Of a DNA stretch of 36,132 nucleotides, positions 30,467 through 36,132 are shown one piece after another; the first letter of the stretch is position 1, and each line of letters opens with the position of its first letter. The translations under genes and the position numbers were made by a program. Source of the DNA: JAICIG01 sp035532215. Its GTDB lineage: Bacteria; Planctomycetota; Planctomycetia; Pirellulales; JAICIG01. The stretch is from contig DATKRK010000078.1 of NCBI GenBank assembly GCA_035532215.1, positions 1-36,132 on the forward strand, in the 5' to 3' direction. The notes below the pieces were generated by a model. It worked only from the letters and a program-made list of their open reading frames with translations. It searched no databases and was not told where the DNA came from.

Positions 30467-31500
30467 TGGGCGCCGTGCGAGACTACTTCGAAGCGTTATT
30501 CGGGGGCTTTGGGGCGGGCTGGACCCGATTTTGGTTCCGGCCGTGCGACCCCGCTCCATTGAGCCTGATTCGCATCGCCGCCGGCCTCACGGCCTTTTAT
30601 CTGGTCCTGACTTACACGCCCGACCTGGAAACGTTTTTTGGCCGCGACGGGCTCGAGCCGCTGGAGATGTTCGACTCGCTCGAACAGGAATCTCGCGGGC
30701 TCGACCGCCAGGCGATCGTGCACCAGATTCGCGAATCGATGCCCCGGCAATACCGCTTTTCATATCTCGACGATCTCGATTCGCCCGGCGCGTTGCAGGC
30801 CGGGCACTTGGCGGGACTGGCCGTGTTGGCTCTGTTTACCGCCGGGTTGTTTACGCGCGTGACGTCGGTGTTGGCGCTGCTGGTCTTGCTTTCGTATATC
30901 CATCGCGGCCCCTTGCTGACGGCGCAGGTCGAGCCGATCCTGGCGTTCGTAATGTTTTATCTCTGCCTGGGTCCGTCCGGCGCCGAATGGTCGCTCGATC
31001 GTTGGCGGGCCAACCGGCAGGCGAAGAATCGCCCTGTCAGCTTGCAAGCCAGCGATAGCGACCCGCCCGGCGCCGCGGCGCGAATGTCGTGGGGCGCCAC
31101 GGTCGCGATCCGCTTGATCCAAGTTCATCTGACTTTGGTCTACGCGATGATGGCCGTCGGCAAGCTGTCGAGCGACGTCTGGTGGCGGGGCGAGGCGCTG
31201 TGGTGGCTGGTCGCAAAGGCCGAATCTCGGTTGGTCGATTTCACCTGGCTGCACGGCGACTTCGCGAGACTGGCGTTCGATGCGATGACGAACGGCGTGA
31301 TGCTTTACCAGTTGGCTTTCCCGGTCTTGGTTTGGAACCGCTTGGCGCGGCCGCTCGTGCTGGGGCTCGGCGTCGTCGTCTGGGGACTGTTGTCGCTCGT
31401 GACCGGCATGGTTCCCTTTGCGCTGGCGATGCTCATCGCCAGCCTGGCGTTCGTGCCCGCCGAGACGGTGCGATCGGCGTTGCCGCGCTGCTGCGAGTAG
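30463..31500 (+). CDS. HTTM-domain (vitamin K gamma-carboxylase-like) membrane protein
   Basis: ATG 30463 overlaps the upstream stop (ATGA). The 345-residue protein starts cytosolic (FWFRPCDPAPLSLIRIAAGL), then has about six to eight hydrophobic helices, e.g. HLAGLAVLALFTAGL, SVLALLVLLSYIH, AFVMFYLCLGPSGAEWSLDR, RLIQVHLTLVYAMMAVGKLS and LGLGVVVWGLLSLVTGM. 'IRIAAGL...Y', 'PSG.EWSLDR' and 'QVHLTLVYAMMAVGKL' followed by W..G.A are characteristic of HTTM proteins. Eukaryotic relatives carboxylate glutamate with vitamin K; bacterial HTTM function is mostly unknown. It is followed by the palindromic element and converges on the 31738 gene. Confidence 0.85.
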   Translation: MMGAVRDYFEALFGGFGAGWTRFWFRPCDPAPLSLIRIAAGLTAFYLVLTYTPDLETFFGRDGLEPLEMFDSLEQESRGLDRQAIVHQIRESMPRQYRFSYLDDLDSPGALQAGHLAGLAVLALFTAGLFTRVTSVLALLVLLSYIHRGPLLTAQVEPILAFVMFYLCLGPSGAEWSLDRWRANRQAKNRPVSLQASDSDPPGAAARMSWGATVAIRLIQVHLTLVYAMMAVGKLSSDVWWRGEALWWLVAKAESRLVDFTWLHGDFARLAFDAMTNGVMLYQLAFPVLVWNRLARPLVLGLGVVVWGLLSLVTGMVPFALAMLIASLAFVPAETVRSALPRCCE

Positions 31501-31510
31501 ATCGGCGTGG

Positions 31511-31612
31511 GGCGCCATGCTTTCACGCTTGCGTAGCAAGCGGGTAAGCATGCGAACGTCCTCGTGATTCACACATGCCTACGCCGGCTGGCGCCGGCGA
31601 AGGCATGGCGCC
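31511..31612. repeat. Nested palindromic element between convergent genes
   Basis: Terminal inverted repeats GGCGCCATGC (31511-31520) and GCATGGCGCC (31603-31612) enclose two further palindromes. One (31516-31552) has outer CATGCTT/AAGCATG and inner CGCTTGC/GCAAGCG. The other (31574-31607) has outer CATGCCT/AGGCATG and inner CGCCGGC/GCCGGCG. It has the form of a composite REP/MITE-like element lying between converging genes, where it could also act as a bidirectional terminator or mRNA 3' barrier. Confidence 0.75.
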
Positions 31613-31668
31613 GATGCCACCCTAAATGCCTGCGTTTCGGCTGTGGCAGAATCGCGGCCGGTGACTTA

Positions 31669-31728
31669 GAAAGCCTGACCTACGTACTGTGACGCCCGTC
31701 AGGCTCGAAAGCCTGACCTACGTACTGT
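31669..31728. repeat. Direct repeat flanking a small palindrome
   Basis: A 22-bp direct repeat that starts GAAAGCCTGACCTACG occurs at 31669-31690 and 31707-31728, separated by 16 bp. GTCAGGCT-CGAA-AGCCTGAC (31698-31717) forms an 8-bp hairpin that overlaps the second copy. It lies just before the stop of the 31738 gene and belongs to the same repeat-rich convergent intergenic region. Confidence 0.85.
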
Positions 31729-31737
31729 TAGCAGGGT

Positions 31738-33480
31738 TTAGTCGTCCTCCACTCGTCGATTCATCGCTCGCAGTCTCGCGAGAGCCAGCATTTCTTCGTC
31801 AATCGCGATCGCCGGCAGGCGCATGCGTTCCGCTTGCTCGGAGGTCAGGAAGACGAGCGCGACTCCGTCGAAGTGCACCGGCCGGAAACGTTGGTCTTTC
31901 GCCACGCCAGCCCACTCCTGAGCCCCGACGTCGATCAATAGCGCCGGCGTCTCTCGGTGCCCGTTGGCCCCGGGCGGTGCGCTTTGTCTGAGGCTCTCCA
32001 ATAACTTCGGATCGCGGCGGACCATTTGCACGCGGATTTTTTGATAGCGCTCCAACACTTCGCGCGAATTGACTTCCAGCCGGCCGTCGGCGAATACGCG
32101 GCGCTCGGGGCCGTCGTGAAAGATGTACACGGCCGCTTCGCCTTGATCGACGGCGAACACGTTTCGCGGCATCCCCTGGCGGCCTAAAAAGCGGGCCGAT
32201 TCGTGGCCGAACACGTTCGGCGCCTCGCCGAAGCCGAACCGCCGCGGGCTCTCGCTGCGGGCCAACGTCCAAAACAAGTCGGTCGGCATCGACGCGATCA
32301 ACAGTCCCAGGCTCGCCGCCAAAGCCACGGCGCCGAACTGAAACCGGCGCGGGCTCGCCGTCGGCGGTTCGGCTGGCGAAAGCTCCGCGAAATTCTGGGC
32401 GACGACCCAGCCGCCGGCGATCGCAAACAACGCGCTGTTACGGCTCGATTGCCAGGCCAAGTAGCCAAAGGCTGCGAACGCCAGCGCCCGGTAAAGATCG
32501 AATTTTCCTCGCCAGGCCAGGCGGACAAAACTTGCCGCGCCCAGCGCCGCCAGCACGAGCGTCATGGCGATAGTGACGTTCGTCAGGCCAGCCAGCAGGC
32601 CGTGGGCGCCGATGAACTCGGCCAGTCCGTCGAATTCCTCGGCAAACTGCCGGTAAAAGCCGCGATCGACGCCTTGAATCCGCCGCAGCAGCGTAAAAGG
32701 AAAAAGCGCGCCGCGATAGCCGTAGGGATTCACGAGCGCGGCGGCCCCCATCGCCAGCGTCACGCCGGCCCAGAGGCGAAAGTCGTCGCGGGGTTCTTGG
32801 GCTCGCGACGGCCGGCGATCGTTGCGCCACTTCCGCACGACCGCATCCGCCAAGAAGCAGCCCCACACGACCAGCCCCAAGACGAACAGCCCGTGGACGT
32901 TGATCCACAGCGTCTGAATCGCCGGCAACCACCACGCCCGCCGCGGCCGCTGCCGCAATTGGGCCACGATGGCTAGTTCGAGGGCCAGAAATAAAAACGA
33001 AAGCATCTCGGGCCGCACCTGGTTGCGTCCCGAAAAGATCAACAGAGCCGGCAGCCAGCAAGCGACCGTTCGCCGCCACGCGGCGCCGCCGCGGCTGGAA
33101 AAGACCGCGATCGCCAGCGTCGCCGCCCCGAGCAACGCCTTGACCGACACCAGCGCCGCGGCGCCGCCGAGCGACCAAAGCGCGGCGGCGATCAACTGAA
33201 AACCCCAGTGCAAATCGATCCACGCGCTTTCGGGGTTGGTATAGGTGAACCAATCGTGCCGCGGAACCTCGCCGCGCTCGTAGATCAATTGCCCGGTGCG
33301 GAGGTGCCACCAAATATCCGGGTCTTCGATCTCGACGCAGCCGACCAAAAACGCCAGCAGCAAGAAGGCCGCTAGCCACGGCCAATCGGCGCCTGGCCGT
33401 GCGGCAGCGGCGAGCGGCTCTGGCAAAGGGCTTGTCGGCTCGTCGCGGCCTCTTTTGGCGGCTCGTCGGCGCCGGCTCAT
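31738..33480 (-). CDS. Multi-spanning membrane protein, GT-C/PMT-like
   Basis: 580 residues. After a basic cytosolic N-terminus there is a first membrane helix (WPWLAAFLLLAFLVGCV) followed directly by EIEDPDIWWHLRTGQLIYE. An acidic motif in the first external loop followed by WWHL is a hallmark of bacterial GT-C-type membrane proteins that use polyprenyl-linked sugars. Eight or more further helices follow (residues about 100-400), then a soluble C-terminal domain (about 410-580) with VFAVDQGEAAVYIFHDGPERRVFADGR. ATG 33480 overlaps the hydrolase stop by 4 nt (ATGA), so the two genes are coupled. Acceptor and donor are unknown; GT-C membership is inferred from topology and motif. Confidence 0.75.
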   Translation of the reverse strand: MSRRRRAAKRGRDEPTSPLPEPLAAAARPGADWPWLAAFLLLAFLVGCVEIEDPDIWWHLRTGQLIYERGEVPRHDWFTYTNPESAWIDLHWGFQLIAAALWSLGGAAALVSVKALLGAATLAIAVFSSRGGAAWRRTVACWLPALLIFSGRNQVRPEMLSFLFLALELAIVAQLRQRPRRAWWLPAIQTLWINVHGLFVLGLVVWGCFLADAVVRKWRNDRRPSRAQEPRDDFRLWAGVTLAMGAAALVNPYGYRGALFPFTLLRRIQGVDRGFYRQFAEEFDGLAEFIGAHGLLAGLTNVTIAMTLVLAALGAASFVRLAWRGKFDLYRALAFAAFGYLAWQSSRNSALFAIAGGWVVAQNFAELSPAEPPTASPRRFQFGAVALAASLGLLIASMPTDLFWTLARSESPRRFGFGEAPNVFGHESARFLGRQGMPRNVFAVDQGEAAVYIFHDGPERRVFADGRLEVNSREVLERYQKIRVQMVRRDPKLLESLRQSAPPGANGHRETPALLIDVGAQEWAGVAKDQRFRPVHFDGVALVFLTSEQAERMRLPAIAIDEEMLALARLRAMNRRVEDD

Positions 33481-34199
33481 GGCTGCTTCGCTTCAGCGGC
33501 CGAGACAGGCGCCGCGGTCGAATCGTCGGCGCGCGACAAATCCTCTTCGCCGCGATCAAAGGCGCCGTACTCCAAGAAATGTTGCACTTGCCGGGCCGCG
33601 TCGCGCCGAATGGGCAGAAACGAGTGCAGGCCCGGCAGCACGACTCGGTCTAGAGCGGCAGCCAATTGGGAACTTTCGGCGCCGACCAGTTGATCGTGCC
33701 GGGCGGCGATGATGCCGATCTCCAGCCCTTGCGGCTCGGGAAGCGAATTGACGAAGCTATCGGGCCGGGCCGCCAGTTGATCGACGGTGCGGATGCAGCA
33801 TCGCAACATGGGGCCGAACGTCGAAGCCCAGCGCGAGCCCCGGTTTGGCGGCGCGAGCATCACGATCCGGCCCAGCTTGCTCGGCCGCCCGAGTTCGAGC
33901 GATGTTCGGGCGACGATGCTGCCCATGCTATAGGTCGCCAGGTGCAGCCGCTCGATCGCCGGATCAGTGCTGAGCGACTCCAACGCCGCATGCAGCCGCC
34001 GGCCGTGCTCTTCGATCGTGTGCCGCAGGCACGGGTAACGCCAGTTCAGCGTCCGATAACCGGCCCGTTTCAGCCGCCGCGTCAGCGGCCACATCGGCAA
34101 TCGGCCCGGCCCGAGGCCGTGGACCAATACGACCAATTGACCGTCGGCAGGCGTCTTGTCAGCGGAATGCGCTGGATCAGGAATCCGTTCGGTTTGCAT
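33477..34199 (-). CDS. Alpha/beta hydrolase (lipase-like), intact copy
   Basis: 240 residues from ATG 34199. Motifs in order: VVLVHGLGPGRLPM (oxyanion loop), YRTLNWRYPCLRHTIEEH, nucleophile elbow TYSMGS (first Gly of GxSxG replaced by Thr), MLAPPNRGSRWAS, a candidate acid residue in RHDQLVGAESS and a likely catalytic His in LHSFLPIRRDA. It is paralogous to the copy at 13670-14245 but contains the roughly 30-residue segment missing there. No signal peptide. Coupled by a 4-nt overlap with the GT-C-like membrane protein, which hints at a role with lipid-linked substrates; this is inference. Esterase or lipase activity is the default expectation. Confidence 0.82.
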   Translation of the reverse strand: MQTERIPDPAHSADKTPADGQLVVLVHGLGPGRLPMWPLTRRLKRAGYRTLNWRYPCLRHTIEEHGRRLHAALESLSTDPAIERLHLATYSMGSIVARTSLELGRPSKLGRIVMLAPPNRGSRWASTFGPMLRCCIRTVDQLAARPDSFVNSLPEPQGLEIGIIAARHDQLVGAESSQLAAALDRVVLPGLHSFLPIRRDAARQVQHFLEYGAFDRGEEDLSRADDSTAAPVSAAEAKQP

Positions 34200-34262
34200 G
34201 GTTCCATGATAGAAGGCCGCCGCGATCTGCGAAACGGCGCAGCGGTTTGCACGTTCCGTAGA

Positions 34263-34364
34263 CGCGGCATCTTGCCGCGTTTTAGCCGTAGACGCGGCAT
34301 CTTGCCGCGTTTTGGTTCGCGCGGCAAGATGCCGCTCTCGTTCGAAAGCGGCAAGATGCCGCTT
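34263..34364. repeat. Cluster of GCGGCATCTTGCCGC palindromes
   Basis: Two copies in one orientation (34263-34279, 34293-34309; a 30-bp period with TTTTAGCCGTAGA between) and two in the other (GCGGCAAGATGCCGC at 34321-34335 and 34348-34362). The inner pair is separated by CTCGTTCGAAA. A fifth copy is at 5011-5027. The cluster lies between the DUF1501 stop and the hydrolase start, so it may work as a transcription or mRNA barrier and is likely to be repeated elsewhere in the genome. Confidence 0.85.
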
Positions 34365-34376
34365 TTACGGAGCGTC

Positions 34377-35810
34377 TCACCCCCGATACAACCCTTCAAT
34401 CGGCCGGCCGATCGTGATCGGAAACGGCCGGCCGAGCGAATCGGTATAGTGCGTCGCCGGGTCGATGCCTAAAGCGGAAAACATCGTGGCAGCGACGTCC
34501 CAGGGACCGACGCGGTCCGATAACGGATAACCTCCCAGCCGGTCCGATTCGCCATAGACGGCGCCGCGCGTAACGCCCGCGCCGGCCAGGACGGCGGAAT
34601 AGACGTTGGCCCAGTGCTTGCGGCCGGGAGTCGAGCCGGCGAAGCGCTTTTCGAGCGCCACCAGCGGCGCCCGGCCGAACTCGCCCATGCAGACCACCAG
34701 CGTCTGGTCCAGCAGGCCCCGCTGGCCGAGATCCTCCAGCAGAGCGGAAAACCCTTGATCGAACCGGGGCAGCAGCCGCAGCTTGAGCGCCTCGAAGATG
34801 TCGTTGTGCGTGTCCCAGCCGTACTGGTCGGTGTCGTCGGGGGCCGTGTCTTGGCCGCGGTTCGAGTGGTTCCAGATCACCGTGATCCAAGGCACGTCCG
34901 CCTCGACCAGTCGCCGCGCCAACAGGCAGGCCTGGCCCGAGCGATTGCGGCCGTAGCGGTCGCGAAGCGCCGGCGGCTCGGCTGCCAGGTCGAAGGCCGC
35001 GCGTGACCGCGGCGAAGAGAGCAGTTCGAACGCTTGCGCGTAGTGCTGGTTCATGTCGCGCATCTGGCGGTTGCTTTCGAACTGCCGGCAAAAGCCGTCG
35101 ACGGCCTGCTTCAAGCTCTGCCGCGCTTCGAGCCGCACGGCGGGCAGCTCCGCTTGCGGATCGAGCCCTGCCACGGCCACGCGGCCCTGGCTGACGTCGC
35201 CCAGCACCAGCGGTTCGTATTCGCGTCCCAACAGTCCGCCGTCCTGACCAGGGCCAACCAGCGCCGGTACGAGCGCCGGTCCGTTGATGTGAATCGCCTC
35301 GTAGGGAAAGCGATTCACTGGCCGCACGCGTTTCAACAGCGCGCCATAAGTCGGCTCGTCGGTCGGCCGCGGCGGCGGGTTCGAGCTTTTCTGGGGATGA
35401 TAGCGGCCGGTCAGGGCCAGGTAGCCGGCCGAGCCGTGATCGAGATCGTTGTGCGACAAGCTGCGCACGATCGCATAGCGATCGGCCAAGGCGGCGAGCC
35501 GGGGCATGTGTTCGCAGACGAACGTGCCCGGCACAGCGGTGGCGATCGGGGCGAACTCGCCGCGCACCTCGGCCGGCGCTTGCGGCTTGGGATCCCACAG
35601 ATCGATCTGGCTCTGCCCGCCGCTGGCGTAAACCAGAATCACCGAGCGGGCCTTGCCGAAGCCGGGATTGCGCGAAGCGCCCTGCTCGCCCGCGCCGGTC
35701 GATCGGCCGGCGCCAAGACCGGCCAGGCTCGCCAACCCGCTGATTCGCAGCCATTCGCGCCGCGACATGCGGCCGCGGTTCGGCTCGTTCTTCGAAAGAA
35801 AGCGCAACAT
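34377..35810 (-). CDS. DUF1501 protein, Tat-exported, sulfatase-like fold
   Basis: 477 residues. The N-terminus carries a twin-arginine signal (SRREWLRISGLASLAGLGAG). The mature protein has the DUF1501 pattern: SVILVYASGGQSQIDLWDPK, CEHMPRLAALADRYAIVRSL, HNDLDHGSAGYLALTG, WDTHNDIFEALK, VVCMGEFGRAPL and HWANVYSAVLAGAGV. DUF1501 is related to the alkaline phosphatase/sulfatase superfamily and is strongly expanded in Planctomycetes, often next to DUF1800 or cytochrome-containing DUF1549/DUF1553 genes; no such partner lies in the window. Function is unknown, probably periplasmic. An in-frame GLYRG tail ends it at 34377. Confidence 0.93.
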   Translation of the reverse strand: MLRFLSKNEPNRGRMSRREWLRISGLASLAGLGAGRSTGAGEQGASRNPGFGKARSVILVYASGGQSQIDLWDPKPQAPAEVRGEFAPIATAVPGTFVCEHMPRLAALADRYAIVRSLSHNDLDHGSAGYLALTGRYHPQKSSNPPPRPTDEPTYGALLKRVRPVNRFPYEAIHINGPALVPALVGPGQDGGLLGREYEPLVLGDVSQGRVAVAGLDPQAELPAVRLEARQSLKQAVDGFCRQFESNRQMRDMNQHYAQAFELLSSPRSRAAFDLAAEPPALRDRYGRNRSGQACLLARRLVEADVPWITVIWNHSNRGQDTAPDDTDQYGWDTHNDIFEALKLRLLPRFDQGFSALLEDLGQRGLLDQTLVVCMGEFGRAPLVALEKRFAGSTPGRKHWANVYSAVLAGAGVTRGAVYGESDRLGGYPLSDRVGPWDVAATMFSALGIDPATHYTDSLGRPFPITIGRPIEGLYRG

Positions 35811-36132
35811 CGGCCGGCTAGGATAGACTGCAAGGAGATCGAACGCGCCTGCCGTCTATCTTAGCCCTGCGGGGCTTGTCGCTCAACCGCGGCCGGCGCT
35901 TGGTAGTGATACCATTTGACCGAAGGTAAAGGAGATTTTCTGTAGGGAACGCCCTCCGTGGCGTTCCACGAGACGCGATAGACGGTGAACACCGGGTTCA
36001 CGGAACGCCACGGAGGGCGTTCCCTGATATGGTTGGACCAGTCAAGGGTGATTGTTTCGCCTTGCGGCGGGTGCTTCATGGCGGATGTTTCACGGTGTTT
36101 AGGGAATGGCCAGGAGACGGAACGCGGCGATG
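35811..36132. other. Right-edge intergenic region
   Basis: Upstream of the DUF1501 gene, dominated by the 80-bp inverted repeat at 35945-36024. A minus-strand frame of 72 codons runs through both arms but has no ribosome site and its sequence is the repeat itself, so it is not called. The window ends in ATG, which could be the start of a plus-strand gene. Confidence 0.5.
35945..36024. repeat. 80-bp inverted repeat with 23-bp perfect arms
   Basis: The left arm (35945-35967, starting GGGAACGCCCTCCGTGGC) is the exact reverse complement of the right arm (36002-36024). Each arm is itself nearly palindromic (GGAACGCC ... GGCGTTCC), so four-way folding is possible. The 34-bp centre contains CACCGGG/AGACGCG motifs without coding sense. 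It looks like a mobile or REP-type intergenic element. Confidence 0.9.

Noticed and set aside
35861..36079. A 72-codon minus-strand frame at the right edge
   Set aside because: It is formed by the inverted repeat arms and has no ribosome site; the repeat explains its openness.

Overview
The window looks like chromosomal DNA of a high-GC planctomycete, probably of the Pirellulales type. The evidence is a Tat-exported DUF1501 protein, a large secreted MBG/DUF4214 repeat protein, a DnaK/GrpE/J/TPR stress operon, a GH57-based glycogen cluster, planctomycete-style thioredoxin-like and PIG-L genes, and many palindromic intergenic repeats. All family calls come from reading the sequence; no search was run.

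Layout. Bases 3-4733 hold the 5'-truncated end of a giant secreted protein (beta-helix repeats, MBG modules, cadherin-like region, DUF4214). Bases 4734-14250 are accessory and decaying DNA. They contain a dense array of twelve tRNA genes (5497-6508) preceded by a tRNA-like hairpin, then a phage-type family A DNA polymerase that has lost its N-terminus and carries an in-frame TAA, a remnant of a DUF5131 (phage Gp37/Gp68-like) gene, and about 2.3 kb with no recognisable gene. After that come a thioredoxin-like gene split by TGA, a frameshifted PIG-L deacetylase, and an alpha/beta hydrolase with a probable internal deletion. The tRNA array plus phage polymerase suggests an old integrated phage or plasmid.

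Bases 14757-20647 (minus strand) are an intact stress-protein operon transcribed as TPR protein, J-like protein, GrpE-like protein, DnaK-like protein, zinc-ribbon protein. A serine-recombinase remnant lies just upstream of it. Bases 21053-27350 (minus strand) are a glycogen/alpha-glucan operon. The GH57 branching enzyme, a second GH57 protein and the GlgX debranching enzyme are intact. The two upstream genes, a GT4 glycosyltransferase and a UDP-sugar pyrophosphorylase, are each collapsed by an internal deletion. A plus-strand carboxymuconolactone-decarboxylase piece abuts the broken GT4 gene.

Bases 27571-29136 contain a BON-domain gene, a possible transposase tail, and a promoter with a long structured leader that feeds a secreted cysteine-rich small protein ending in two strong hairpins. 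A two-gene membrane operon (unknown protein plus HTTM/gamma-carboxylase-like protein) follows. It converges on a hydrolase/GT-C-like pair across a nested palindromic element. The hydrolase is a paralogue of the damaged copy near 14 kb. A DUF1501 gene and an 80-bp inverted repeat end the window.

The strongest leads are: five of the twelve array tRNAs have C33 instead of the near-universal U33, and for two of them the alanine reading is independently supported by G3:U70; all twelve tRNAs have CT rather than CCA after the discriminator; and the TGA in the thioredoxin-like gene is followed by a hairpin placed like a bacterial SECIS element.
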